DNA of 64,000 nucleotides from Bacteroidota bacterium (GTDB lineage Bacteria; Bacteroidota; Bacteroidia; AKYH767-A; OLB10): NCBI GenBank assembly GCA_019136655.1, contig JAGVTU010000004.1, positions 1 to 64,000 of the forward strand, read 5' to 3'. Shown piece by piece: positions 31,860 to 42,500 of this stretch (position 1 is its first letter; each line of letters starts with the position of its first letter). The notes under the pieces were generated by a model. It saw only the letters and a program-made list of their open reading frames with translations, ran no database searches and was not told where the DNA came from. The position numbers and the translations under genes were made by a program.

Positions 31860-34634
31860 TTAATTTTTCTTCAGGTAATCTCTCAACACATATTGAAGTA
31901 TTCCCTGATTTCTGTAGTATTCAATTTCAATAGCGGAATCTAACCGTGCTTCCACTTTGAAGTTGGTTTCTTTACCTGATGAATGAACCGCTTTTACATC
32001 CAGAATTTTATGTGGTTTCAAATCTTTTTCAAGACCACTGATGGTATAAGTTTCAGTTCCGTCAAGACCGAGTGATGCAGCATTTTGACCATTGGTAAAT
32101 ACCAAAGGAGCAATACCCATTCCTACCAGATTACTTCTGTGAATACGCTCATAGCTTTCAGCAATGACTGCTTTCACACCCAGCAGGAATGTTCCTTTTG
32201 CAGCCCAGTCGCGTGATGAGCCGGAGCCATATTCTTTTCCTGCAAGAATAATCAGCGGAGTTTTGTCTTTCTGATATTGCATGGCCACATCATAAACGGT
32301 TTTTACTTCACCTGTAGGCATGTAGCGGCTGAATCCTCCTTCTTTGTCTGAAATTTTATTTTTGATACGAACATTTGCAAACGTTCCGCGCATCATCACT
32401 TCGTGATTTCCTCTGCGCGAACCATAAGAGTTGAATTCTTCTTTGGCTATTCCTTTGCTGCTGAGATAAGCTCCTGCTGCTGATGTTTCTTTAAACGAGC
32501 CTGCAGGCGAAATATGATCGGTAGTAACCGAATCGCCTAAGTAAAGCAATACTCTTGCATTATTAATATCTGTAATTGCATCCGGTGTTGCTTTCAGATT
32601 TTCGAAGAAAGGAGCCTCACGAATGTAGGTTGAATTCTGATCCCATTCAAAATTCTGATCGAGTTTTACCTCCAATGTTTGCCAGTCGGTAGAACCATCA
32701 AAAATCACATCATAAACTTCTTTGAAATCATCCTGCTTCATACAGTCGTTCATGGTATTCTGAATTTCTTCGCGTGATGGCCAAATGTCTTTCAGATAAA
32801 CAGGTTCACCATTGGGGTCAAAGTCAATCGGGTCGTTGATTAAATCAATATCAACTCTTCCTGCAAGTGCATAAGCAACAACAAGCATTGGCGACATGAG
32901 GAAGTTCATCTTTACCTGCGGATGAACACGTGCTTCAAAGTTTCTGTTTCCTGATAACACGGAAGCAACTACCAGTTCGCCTTTGTCAACAGCAGTTGCA
33001 ATGGCAGGAGGCAATGGTCCTGAATTACCGATACACGATGTGCAGCCATAACCAACAGTATGAAAGCGCAATGCATCCAAATCAACATTCAGTCCTGAAC
33101 GTTCTAAATATTTTGTAACCACTTTAGAACCCGGAGCAAGAGATGTTTTTACCCAGGCTTTTGATCTTAGTCCTTTTTCAACTGCCTTACGTGCAAGCAA
33201 ACCTGCACCTACCATCACAGCAGGGTTTGAAGTGTTGGTACAACTTGTAATAGCTGCTATCACAATACTTCCGTCACTCAACACAAATTCTTTATGTGGC
33301 TGTTTTATTCTTACAGAGTGATGCATCTTGTCCACTTCTACTTCTGACTTAGTTTCGCCATGCAGAGGAACTTTGCCAAAAGTAAATTCAGTGCCTGAGC
33401 CACCTTCTTTCAGCCATGCCGATTCAAGGCGATCTTGTTGTGGTTGATATTCGCGGTTGAATTCTCCTTTCAATACTTCACAGAATTTATTTCCAAGGTC
33501 TTTTACAAAAATTTTATCCTGCGGACGTTTTGGTCCTGATACGGTTGGCTCCAGTGTTGACAAATCCAGTTCAACAACGGTTGAATAATTTATTTTTTCG
33601 TTTCCTGTTCTCCAGAGGAGATTGTCCTTGCAATATGTTTCTACAATTTTTATTTGTTCTTCTGAACGGTTGGTAGAGCGCATGTATTCCAGAGTGCGGT
33701 CATCAATCGGGAAATAAGTTACTGTACAGCCAAATTCAGGTGACATGTTACCAATGGTAGCGCGGTCGGTGACAGTTAAGTTCTGAAGTCCGTCACCAAA
33801 CACTTCTACAAATTTTCCTACTACTCCTGTTTTGCGAAGCAGATTTGCTATGGCTAAAACCAAGTCAGTAGCTGTACACTGATTCGGAATTTTTCCTGTA
33901 AGTTTCAATCCTACCACCTGAGGGCAAGTAAAGAAAATCGGCTGACCCAACATGGCAGCTTCTGCTTCAATACCACCCACACCCCATGCAATTACTCCAA
34001 TACCGTTTACCATAGGCGTATGCGAGTCAGTTCCTACAAGTGTATCAGGAAACAACCATCCGTCTCTGGCAATTACTCCTTTTGATAAATATTCAAGATT
34101 CACCTGATGGCATATACCCATTCCCGGAGGCACTACCGTGAAATTTTTAAGTCCTTTCTGTGCCCACTTAAGCAATTCGTAGCGCTCTTTGTTGCGGTGA
34201 AATTCCAGTTCAACATTTTTGTCGTAAGAGTAATCGGTTCCGTAATAGTCCACCTGCACTGAGTGGTCAATAACCAGGTCAACAGGTATTGCAGGATTGA
34301 TTTTTTGTCCGTCTTTGCCATGACGCACAAATTCTGCACGCAGCGAAGCCATGTCCACTACTGCAGGTACACCCGTAAAATCCTGCATCAGAATACGTGC
34401 AGGCATGAATGGAATTTCCTTGTCAATTTCGGCAGGAGTCCAGTTAAGTAATGTTTCTACATGTTCATCGGTAATGCTGAAGCCATCGAAGTTGCGCAAA
34501 ATGTTTTCGAGTAAGATGCGTATGCTGAATGGCAAATGTTCTACATTCACTTTCAAATCTTTCAGCGAACTGTATTTATATTTTTTTCCGTTTACTGAAA
34601 TCTCTTTAACTGCCTGTGCTTTAGAGTAACTCAT
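31860..34634 (-). CDS. acnA: Aconitate hydratase A
   Basis: A 924-residue aconitase of the AcnA/IRP1 type that isomerises citrate to isocitrate in the TCA cycle. Cluster ligands are visible: the Cys of AITSCTNTSN and the two of YGCTSCIGNSGPL. The substrate-binding GSSRDWAAKG motif lies in the C-terminal swivel domain. It is slightly longer than the usual about 890 residues because of an acidic insertion around residues 395-430. It is a single gene, convergent with the barrel gene and divergent from the acyl-CoA synthetase gene. Confidence 0.95.
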   Translation of the reverse strand: MSYSKAQAVKEISVNGKKYKYSSLKDLKVNVEHLPFSIRILLENILRNFDGFSITDEHVETLLNWTPAEIDKEIPFMPARILMQDFTGVPAVVDMASLRAEFVRHGKDGQKINPAIPVDLVIDHSVQVDYYGTDYSYDKNVELEFHRNKERYELLKWAQKGLKNFTVVPPGMGICHQVNLEYLSKGVIARDGWLFPDTLVGTDSHTPMVNGIGVIAWGVGGIEAEAAMLGQPIFFTCPQVVGLKLTGKIPNQCTATDLVLAIANLLRKTGVVGKFVEVFGDGLQNLTVTDRATIGNMSPEFGCTVTYFPIDDRTLEYMRSTNRSEEQIKIVETYCKDNLLWRTGNEKINYSTVVELDLSTLEPTVSGPKRPQDKIFVKDLGNKFCEVLKGEFNREYQPQQDRLESAWLKEGGSGTEFTFGKVPLHGETKSEVEVDKMHHSVRIKQPHKEFVLSDGSIVIAAITSCTNTSNPAVMVGAGLLARKAVEKGLRSKAWVKTSLAPGSKVVTKYLERSGLNVDLDALRFHTVGYGCTSCIGNSGPLPPAIATAVDKGELVVASVLSGNRNFEARVHPQVKMNFLMSPMLVVAYALAGRVDIDLINDPIDFDPNGEPVYLKDIWPSREEIQNTMNDCMKQDDFKEVYDVIFDGSTDWQTLEVKLDQNFEWDQNSTYIREAPFFENLKATPDAITDINNARVLLYLGDSVTTDHISPAGSFKETSAAGAYLSSKGIAKEEFNSYGSRRGNHEVMMRGTFANVRIKNKISDKEGGFSRYMPTGEVKTVYDVAMQYQKDKTPLIILAGKEYGSGSSRDWAAKGTFLLGVKAVIAESYERIHRSNLVGMGIAPLVFTNGQNAASLGLDGTETYTISGLEKDLKPHKILDVKAVHSSGKETNFKVEARLDSAIEIEYYRNQGILQYVLRDYLKKN

Positions 34635-34771
34635 ATATCAGATGTTTTTATTTTAGTTTTAAAAATTGCTTTTGAAAAGCAGCGCAAAGTAACCACAATT
34701 AAACAAATTTTCGATTTGCTATTGATAAATTTTTCTTTTCGGACTTGTTAGGTTTACTTTGTAACATATAA

Positions 34772-36241
34772 ATGATTCCAATTGTTCAAAACAGCAGCGA
34801 ATTTGGTGATGCCACAGCTATTATTGACAATAGCGGGACGTACACCTACAACAGTTTAAGGCAGCATGCCCTTAAGGTTGCCCATGCCTTAGAGGGCAGA
34901 AAAATTGCTGCGCAACCGGTTTTGTATCTTTTTCCTTCGGGATTTCAGTATGTGGCAGTGCAGTGGGGTATTTGGCTCAGCGGAAATATGGCTGTTCCGG
35001 TGCATACAGCCCATACACCTCATGAGATTGATTATTTTATAAAAGATTCCGGAGCTACGTTGTTGATTTGCGACAAATCGCTGAAGCATCTGACCACACA
35101 TTTGAAAAACAACATTGTGCTGTCAGATTTTGAAGAACTGATTCAGGAGTCAGGTAACAACAAACGATTGCCTCGCGTAAAGCCTGAAAGTAATGCACTG
35201 ATGATTTATACCAGCGGAACCACAGGTAAACCCAAAGGAGTGGTGATAAGTCATGAGCAGTTGGACACACAGATGCGTTCATTAAGCAAGGCATGGGAAT
35301 GGAAAAACTCTGACAGGATACTGAATGTGCTGCCTATGCATCATGTGCATGGTGTGGTGAATATTACCTGCTGTGCACTTTACAACGGTGCTACTGTGGA
35401 AATGCAACCTCAGTTTGATGCTGCCTGTGTTGCCGAACGTATGGCAAGTGGTGAACTTACCTTGTTTATGGCTGTGCCAACTATTTATCATAAACTGATA
35501 CAGCATTTTGAAAAACTGAACAACGAAGAGCGACATCAGTGGCAGCATGGAATGAAATCAATGCGACTGATGGTAAGCGGATCGGCAGCACTGCCAATGC
35601 CAACTTTGGCACGCTGGAAAGTAGTTAGCGGGCATACCTTGCTGGAGCGTTATGGAATGACAGAAATAGGTATGGCTTTATCCAATCCGCTGCATGGCGA
35701 GCGCAGAGCGGGTACTGTTGGTTTCCCGTTGCCATTTGTCGAAGTAAAAATAACAGACGAATCAGGCAATGAAATCAAAGAAGCAGACACTCCGGGAGAG
35801 TTATACGTGAAAGGAAAAACTGTTTTTAAACAGTACTGGAATAAGCCGGAAGAAACTGCAAATGCATTTGATGACGGATGGTTTAAAACCGGTGATGTGG
35901 CAGAGAAAAGCAGTGACGGTTATTTCAAAATTTTAGGACGTAAGTCAAGTGATATCATCAAATCGGGAGGTTATAAAATTTCAGCACTTGAAATTGAAAA
36001 CGTACTTCTTTCGCATGAGCGCATCAGCGAATGTGCCGTGGTGGCTTTGCCTGATGTGGTTTGGGGTGAAACCATAGCTGTAGCTATTGTAGGAAAAGTT
36101 TTGCAAAGTGAACTTACAGAATGGCTGAGAGATAAAATGGCGGGATATAAACAGCCGCGTCATTTTGTTTTTGTGAAACAACTGCCCAGAAATGCCATGG
36201 GAAAAATTTTGAAACAGGATGTGCGAAATCTGTTTAAATAA
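34772..36241 (+). CDS. Acyl-CoA synthetase, ACSF3/malonyl-CoA-synthetase-like
   Basis: A 489-residue ANL-superfamily enzyme. It adenylates a carboxylate and forms the CoA thioester. P-loop IYTSGTTGKPKG is at about 148-159; LLERYGMTEIGMALSNP at about 289-305 resembles MatB/ACSF3, where an Arg after the motif reads the second carboxylate (GERRAGTVG); hinge GRKSSDIIKSGGYKIS at about 389; terminal Lys in PRNAMGKILKQ. Malonate or methylmalonate is therefore a plausible substrate, by inference. It is transcribed alone, ending in a bidirectional terminator. Confidence 0.82.
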   Translation: MIPIVQNSSEFGDATAIIDNSGTYTYNSLRQHALKVAHALEGRKIAAQPVLYLFPSGFQYVAVQWGIWLSGNMAVPVHTAHTPHEIDYFIKDSGATLLICDKSLKHLTTHLKNNIVLSDFEELIQESGNNKRLPRVKPESNALMIYTSGTTGKPKGVVISHEQLDTQMRSLSKAWEWKNSDRILNVLPMHHVHGVVNITCCALYNGATVEMQPQFDAACVAERMASGELTLFMAVPTIYHKLIQHFEKLNNEERHQWQHGMKSMRLMVSGSAALPMPTLARWKVVSGHTLLERYGMTEIGMALSNPLHGERRAGTVGFPLPFVEVKITDESGNEIKEADTPGELYVKGKTVFKQYWNKPEETANAFDDGWFKTGDVAEKSSDGYFKILGRKSSDIIKSGGYKISALEIENVLLSHERISECAVVALPDVVWGETIAVAIVGKVLQSELTEWLRDKMAGYKQPRHFVFVKQLPRNAMGKILKQDVRNLFK

Positions 36242-36272
36242 AAAACGGACTACATCATGCAGTCCGTTTTTT
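36241..36272. terminator. Bidirectional terminator
   Basis: AAAAACGGACT and AGTCCGTTTTT form an 11-bp perfect stem with a 9-nt loop, between the convergent synthetase and DNRLRE genes. Confidence 0.88.
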
Positions 36273-36295
36273 ACCATGTATTTATGACAAAGAAT

Positions 36296-37216
36296 TTATT
36301 TCACCACCATACGTTGTGTGTAATTCATATTGGAAGTTTTAATATTCAGAAAATAAATGCCTGATGTCAGTGCAGAGGCATCAAATCCAATAATTTTATC
36401 ATCATCAGCATAGGCTTCGGCCTGCGTACAGAGTTTGCCCAATAAATTATATACATCCAGTTTTACCAAACCGTTTTCGGCATCTTGAGGTAAAATAATC
36501 GTAGCATTTTCTTCTACAGGATTTGGATAAATAACAGGATTAGTTGTTTCTGTTTCGTTAGCCAGGCGAGCAGTTTGAATATGCGAGTAAGTGACAGTAA
36601 GCTTTGGCCTGATAGCCGGATTAGGATTATCGCTTGAAGCAAAAATCAGTTTCTTATACACACATTCACTTTGCAGACTCAGCATAAAACCAAAACTTGA
36701 TGCAGGATATCTTCTGGAGTCCAGAATCAGTTTTTTTACGTTGATATTTGTAAAACTCTGATTTGAAGATGTTGTAGCCGGCAATGAAACTCTGTTGAGT
36801 GCAGTAGTTGACGGCTGATTATTCCAGGTTACAGTTGATTCAGTCCAACTGGAAGTGATTCTTTGCAGGTAACTGTCGTTGCATCCTAAGAACTGAGCAT
36901 GGCTTCCTTCTTCACTCGTAGGATTGAAGTACAATGAAAGCGTTGCGCTGTGAATGATTGCGCTTTGCGGAATTTGACTCAGGTCAAACTCAATCAGCGA
37001 ACGAACGATAGATGTGTTACCGTTCTTGGTCCAGGCAATAGCGTTGAAGTCGCGCTTGGTGCCATAGTTGTGGTTGGCATATCCGCAGGGAACACAACTG
37101 AAAATTTCAGCGTCTTTTCCATCTGACGGGCCGGGTTGCAATACAAGTGTGGTTTGTGCCTGCAAGCTAAGGATGGTTGAACTTAAAATTGCAGCAAGAG
37201 TTATTGTTCTTATCAT
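36296..37216 (-). CDS. DNRLRE-domain protein with T9SS sorting signal
   Basis: A 306-residue secreted protein. Signal peptide ends SLQAQ. Residues about 22-215 form a DNRLRE/CBM96-like beta domain (LQPGPSDGKDAEIFS, YGTKRDFNAIAWTK, RSLIEFDLSQIP, SWTESTVTWNNQP, PKLTVTY). The last 75 residues are a T9SS type A sorting domain (NPVIYPNPVEENATI ... GIYFLNIKTS, ending RMVVK). Such proteins bind polysaccharide or sit in the extracellular matrix. It is single, convergent with the synthetase gene. Upstream on its strand is TACTTTAGAG, a possible variant -7 element. Confidence 0.83.
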   Translation of the reverse strand: MIRTITLAAILSSTILSLQAQTTLVLQPGPSDGKDAEIFSCVPCGYANHNYGTKRDFNAIAWTKNGNTSIVRSLIEFDLSQIPQSAIIHSATLSLYFNPTSEEGSHAQFLGCNDSYLQRITSSWTESTVTWNNQPSTTALNRVSLPATTSSNQSFTNINVKKLILDSRRYPASSFGFMLSLQSECVYKKLIFASSDNPNPAIRPKLTVTYSHIQTARLANETETTNPVIYPNPVEENATIILPQDAENGLVKLDVYNLLGKLCTQAEAYADDDKIIGFDASALTSGIYFLNIKTSNMNYTQRMVVK

Positions 37217-37365
37217 GATGGGTGATTTAAAATTCAGCTCTAAAGTAATATTTTTTTAAATTAAAAAATCCAATTCTTGGCTAAATATTGCATTTATGAG
37301 GTAAAAACAGAACGTTTTATGAAAAAAGATGCAATTTTATCTGATTCTTAAGGCTGATTTTCATT

Positions 37366-37725
37366 TTATCCATGATACACCCGCGATTCTTTTATCAATC
37401 CATTTGTTCCAGTTTCCAGCACTTCCGCCACAAGAATATCTTCTTCGCCCTGTGCCTGGCGTATATATTCCATAAATACACGTTGGTCGTTGGCAGTAAG
37501 TGTCTGCATCTGATAGTGCAATGTCGGCAATCGGTCGAATGCATCTTTCCACCATTGGCGTAATGCTGATTTTCCTTTTACCAACCCATGTGTTTCGGGA
37601 TGTCTTATTTTCAGTTTAGGGCTGTAATGTTCAGCATCATTATCATATAAACTCAAAAGCTTTTCGAGATTATGTTCGTTAAATGCTTCGAACCATTTTT
37701 GTGCAATGGCAATATTGGATGTCAT
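37366..37725 (-). CDS. SnoaL-like / NTF2-fold protein
   Basis: A 119-residue protein with the compact NTF2 fold typical of SnoaL-like polyketide-cyclase relatives (AQKWFEAFNEHNLEKLLSLY at the N-terminus, GKSALRQWWKDAF mid-protein, then beta strands). Members bind small hydrophobic ligands or act as isomerases; no function can be assigned. It stands alone with short AT-rich flanks. Confidence 0.75.
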   Translation of the reverse strand: MTSNIAIAQKWFEAFNEHNLEKLLSLYDNDAEHYSPKLKIRHPETHGLVKGKSALRQWWKDAFDRLPTLHYQMQTLTANDQRVFMEYIRQAQGEEDILVAEVLETGTNGLIKESRVYHG

Positions 37726-37792
37726 GTTTGTACAGAATGAAATTTTTGTGCTTCCAAAGATAAACAGGGGAAACGACAGGCTGAATATTTAA

Positions 37793-38167
37793 TCACATAT
37801 AGGGATAAAAAGCATCCTCAATCATCTTCAGTTCATGGCGACCGTTGTGAATGACAATGGAAATAATATCGTAACGCACTTCCACATCCAGATTTCTTGA
37901 AATAATATAATGATCGGCAGCTGTTGCCAGAAAACGTTCTTTCGCTTTTGTTACGCCATCTTCAGGCTCTCCGAAATAATCACCGCTACGTGTTTTTACT
38001 TCGACAATGCTCAGCACGTTTCCCTTGCGTGCAATGATGTCAATTTCAAGTTTTCCGAATCGCCAGTTGCGTTCCACAATTTCATAACCGTTTTCCCTGA
38101 GGTGAGCTACTGCAAGTATCTCACCTTCACGTCCCAGCTGCGCACTCTGATTATTTTTCTGTTCCAT
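37793..38167 (-). CDS. YraN/UPF0102-family nuclease-like protein
   Basis: A 124-residue protein. The signature G.EGE..A..L...GYEI..RN.R...EIDIIA (about 13-47) and VEVKTR (about 56-61) place it in UPF0102, which has the restriction-endonuclease fold with E-D-EVK active-site residues all visible here. It is probably a DNA-processing enzyme; the cellular role is unclear. It overlaps the end of the upstream creD-like gene by 17 bp, so the two are co-transcribed. Confidence 0.88.
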   Translation of the reverse strand: MEQKNNQSAQLGREGEILAVAHLRENGYEIVERNWRFGKLEIDIIARKGNVLSIVEVKTRSGDYFGEPEDGVTKAKERFLATAADHYIISRNLDVEVRYDIISIVIHNGRHELKMIEDAFYPYM

Positions 38168-39491
38168 ACCAGTTGATTTTCCGCGACAGGTACATTACTG
38201 TTGCCAGTACTACAAACAAACCGATGCTGCCAAGCAACAATGCATAGTCTTGCAGTTGAATAATGGAGAAAACAAATGTATAGAGAATAATCAGTGAAAG
38301 TGTAAACAGGAGAGTAAGCTGGTTGCTCTTGAAAATAGTTTTGGTATAAAGTCCTATCATCGCTATTATCGCCAAAGCCGAAATTATGTAAGCTTTATTG
38401 AAACTCATATACTCACTCAGCGAAAGCAGTAAGGTGTAAAACAAACATAAAGCAACACCCACCAAAATGTACTGAAACGGATGAATACGTTTGCAGTTGA
38501 GTACTTCGATAAAGAAGAATAATGTAAACGACAGAGTTATCAGCAGAATTGCATATTTAGCACTGCGATAGGTTTTTTGATAATTGTCAACAGGGATTAA
38601 AAATTTAACACCAAAAGCTGATTCACTGATTCCGGAAGGCACACCTCGAAATTTCTGAGCATAGTTGCGGTTGAGGTGAAACACTTTCCAGTTTGCATCA
38701 AAACCTTTATCACTCACATGATGGCTGTCGGGCAAAAATGCTCCATCAAAACTCGGATCTTTCCATGCAGATGAAAGAGCTACGTGGGTTTCTTTTCCCA
38801 GAGGAAGAAAATACATTTCCTTGCTGCCATTCAGTTTAAACGACATTGTGAAATTCATTTTTGCAGAATCCTGTTTATGCAATTCAGTTAATGGTATTCT
38901 GATGCTAACACCTGATTCCTGCATGTCGTGGTTATCAAGTCCCGGATTGAATTCTAAATTTTGTCCGTTAAGATTGATTGATAACCGTTGTTTCACGCCT
39001 CGCAAGTCGGAAATTCCAAGCGTCATTGTAGCTTCTTTCCATAAAATATCATTTGGAGAAATATTCCACTCCGAAAAATCAGGATAAGAAAAACTACCCG
39101 ATACACTTAAGTTCGATTTATAGACCACTGCTTCGTAAATGCTTCTGTGTCTGATTTCAGGATCAAATTCTCCTGCTATATTCAGTTCATCAGGAAGAAA
39201 ATGCGCGTAACGAACTTCAGAAATTCGTTTGCCATCATCATTTGTAAAAACGGTTGTATAAGGTACATTGATAACTGGTCCGCTGACGGTTTGTGAATTT
39301 CCCCATTTCTCCGAAATTTCATTCACTGCATTCTCATGCGTCATTTGTCTTTCGCGGATTAAACTCTCCACCATATTGGATGGTATCATCAGCAGTAGAA
39401 CAAGAATTCCCATGCTGAGCAGTTTCACCATCACAGAATTTTTCAGCCAGTTGCTGAGTTTGTCAAATAAAGAGGGGGTAGTATTTTCCAT
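38151..39491 (-). CDS. creD: Inner-membrane protein CreD
   Basis: A 446-residue protein of the CreD (cell envelope integrity, inner membrane) family. One N-terminal transmembrane helix (VKLLSMGILVLLLMIP) and the RERQMTHENAVNEISEKWG signature are followed by a large beta-rich periplasmic domain to about residue 310, then about five C-terminal helices. CreD affects envelope stress and colicin tolerance in enterobacteria. No creBC regulators are nearby. It overlaps yraN, and a long inverted repeat lies upstream. Confidence 0.87.
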   Translation of the reverse strand: MENTTPSLFDKLSNWLKNSVMVKLLSMGILVLLLMIPSNMVESLIRERQMTHENAVNEISEKWGNSQTVSGPVINVPYTTVFTNDDGKRISEVRYAHFLPDELNIAGEFDPEIRHRSIYEAVVYKSNLSVSGSFSYPDFSEWNISPNDILWKEATMTLGISDLRGVKQRLSINLNGQNLEFNPGLDNHDMQESGVSIRIPLTELHKQDSAKMNFTMSFKLNGSKEMYFLPLGKETHVALSSAWKDPSFDGAFLPDSHHVSDKGFDANWKVFHLNRNYAQKFRGVPSGISESAFGVKFLIPVDNYQKTYRSAKYAILLITLSFTLFFFIEVLNCKRIHPFQYILVGVALCLFYTLLLSLSEYMSFNKAYIISALAIIAMIGLYTKTIFKSNQLTLLFTLSLIILYTFVFSIIQLQDYALLLGSIGLFVVLATVMYLSRKINWYGTEK

Positions 39492-39511
39492 AAAATTTCC
39501 GGTTTAAAAAT

Positions 39512-39556
39512 GTCTGTTATACCTAACGTCATTTATTGATGCCAAGTATAACAGAC
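39512..39556. terminator. 11-bp perfect inverted repeat between the RND gene and creD
   Basis: GTCTGTTATAC (39512-39522) and GTATAACAGAC (39546-39556) around a 23-nt loop. Read on the minus strand it lies after the RND pump stop and is followed by ATTTTT, so it may end the efflux operon. It could equally be a regulatory site for creD, whose ATG is 20 bp further on. Confidence 0.5.
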
Positions 39557-39598
39557 TTCAAACTTACAAAAATACTTTGCTGAAAAATCAACAGGCCA

Positions 39599-42500
39599 TT
39601 AGGCTATCAGTTCATTTTCCGGCTCCTTTGTGCGCTTCAATTTTTTAGACAGTCGTGCTTTCAGATTTTCGGACATGAGATACATCACCGGTACCAAAAA
39701 CAAAGTAAGGAATGTTGCAAACATCAACCCGAAAATCATGGTCCATGAAAGCGGTCCCCAGAAGGAAGTACTGTCGCCACCGATAAAAATATGCGGATTG
39801 AATTCGGTGAAGAGTGTCACAAAGTCAATGTTCAAACCAATGGCAAGAGGTATCAATCCCAGAGATGTTGCAGTAGCAGTGAGCAATACCGGTGTCATAC
39901 GTGTGCGACCTGCTTCAACAATGGCTTCGTAAGGTCCAACACCTTGTTCGCGCAACATTTCAGCAAACTCTACCAGCAAAATACCGTTCCTCACTACAAT
40001 ACCCGCAAGAGCAACAATTCCTATACCGGTCATTACTATGGAGAAACTCATTTTGAATATTGCAAATCCAAGTAACACACCAATGATGCTGAAAATAATT
40101 TCAGAAAGAATAATCACAGGCTTGCCTATTGAATTAAACTGAATTACAAGAATAATAAATATCAACCCTAAGGAAATTAGCAAAGCATTCCCAAGAAAAG
40201 CAGATGTTTCTGCCTGTTCTTCCTGCGAACCTCCGAATTTAATTTCTACACCATCTGTTTTAGGAAATTGTTTAACTGCTGCCATTACGTTGCCTACTAC
40301 TTCTGCTTCGCGACTTTGATAATCGGTAAGCAGGTTGGACGAAATGGTTACAATTCGTTTTTGGTTTTTACGCTTGATAACACCATACGTATTGTCATAT
40401 TTTATAGAGGCGAAAGATGCAACAGGAACACTTCTGATAACACCACCCATTCCCATATCGCGATACATTACACGAATGCTGTTTAACAAACTTACATCAT
40501 ATCGTTGGTCTTGTTTATAGCGAAGCATGATTTTATATTCATCATTCTGATCGCGGTACTTGGATACCTCGCGCCCCAGCACAGCCATATTGATTTCATT
40601 ACCTACAGTACCCGTAAAAATTCCCAAACGGTTCATGTGTTCGCGGTCAATATCAAAAGTTATTTGAGGTTTTCTGTCCTGCAAATCCGATTTCAATTCT
40701 TCCACGCCATCAATGCGAAGTGAGTCGAGATAACGTTTCAGATTTTCAGAGGTAGTTGCAATTGCCTGCAGGTTGTCACCTGTAATTTCAATGCTGATAG
40801 GCTTACCAACAGGAGGTCCGTTTTGTTCCTGCGATACAGTTATTTCTGCACCGGGTACTACATTTTTAACAGCTTCACGAATCTGATCCAGATATTTTAC
40901 AGTTGACACACCATGTCGTTTGCTGAATTCAACAAATGCAATTTCAATCTTACTCTTATTGGCATAATATCCCTGATCCTGATCAGCAGGGTCTGTTACA
41001 TTTTCGCCCACACTTGCTATGACAGATTTAACTACATCATTCTTTTCTCCAACTACTGCATACACTTTACTTTCGAGAACCTTTGTTACAGAGTCGGTAT
41101 ATGCCTGATCAGTGCCCACAGGTAGCGAAGTGAAAACATAAATAAAATTAGGATCGCTGCTTGGGAAAAAACTTACACCACCATTGCGGATTCCAATAGC
41201 AATGAATGAAAGAATAAGTAATGCAATTGTACCTCCCATCATCAAGCCTGTACGATGAAGTGCTTTTTCAAGAAGTTGTGAATAGAGTTTCTGTATTGCA
41301 GGCCATACCTTTGTTTGAAAACTATGAATAACCTTGTGCAGCCAAAAGCGGTGTAGCAGATGGATTAAGAACAGAAATACTGTGAAATTTCCCATTCCCG
41401 GCACACCTGCAACATAGAACAAGGCAGCAATGGCAATAAAAATTACAGCTGTTATTTTCAATCCTTTGTAAGGGTCATGTTTTTGTTCATGTTTTTTCAT
41501 AAAGTCCACTGCAAAAACAGGATTGATGATATATGCCACCACCAGTGATGCAAGCAATGTGATGATAAGTGTTATCGGAAGGAAAAACATAAACTTACCT
41601 ATAACACCTTTCCAGAATGCCAGTGGCACAAACGGTGCAAGAGTAGTGAGTGTACCGGATAATACAGGAAGAAAAATTTCGCCTGTTGCCATCTTGGCAG
41701 CCCTCACAATATTCATTTTTCCGTTATCGAAAATACGATGTGTGTTTTCAATCACAACAATGGCATCATCAACAACAATTCCCAGCGCAAGCAGAAATGA
41801 AAATAATACAATAAAGTTGATAGTGAAACCTATCATTGGAAGAACAAGAAATGCCACACACATGGAAAGTGGTACTGACAATGCTACGAAGAATGCATTG
41901 CTAACACCCATGAAAAACATGAGCACAAGCAATACCAGTATAAACCCTATTACAATGGTATTGATAAGGTCGTGCAACTGAATACGTGTAGTTTCACTTT
42001 GATCACCTGTGAGCACAACATGCAGGTCTTTGGGCCAGGTATTGGCTTTAAGTTCGTTTACAATATTTACAATTTTATCAGACGCTTCAATCAGATTTTC
42101 TCCTGAACGTTTCACAACACTCAGCGTAATGACATTCTTATGATTCAGTCGTGCATAGCTTTCCTGCTCTTTGAATGAGTCAACTACCTCTGCAACATCT
42201 TTCAGATAAACCGGTGCTCCGGTCATAGTTTTTACAACCAGATTTTTTAACTGATCTACATTGGTAAACTCTCCTGTTACACTTAACGACCTTCTCGTTC
42301 CGTCATTCATTCGCACACCACCTCCCGGAACAGTCATGTTTTCATACTTAACAGCAGTTTCAATATCAGACATGGTCAGGCCTGCAGCCTGCAATTTGAT
42401 CACATCAACATTGATTTGTATTTCGCGCTCGAGTGCTCCGATAATTTTTACCTCTTTAACTTCTTTAAGGCTTTCCATTTTATCTTTTGCCTCATCTGCA

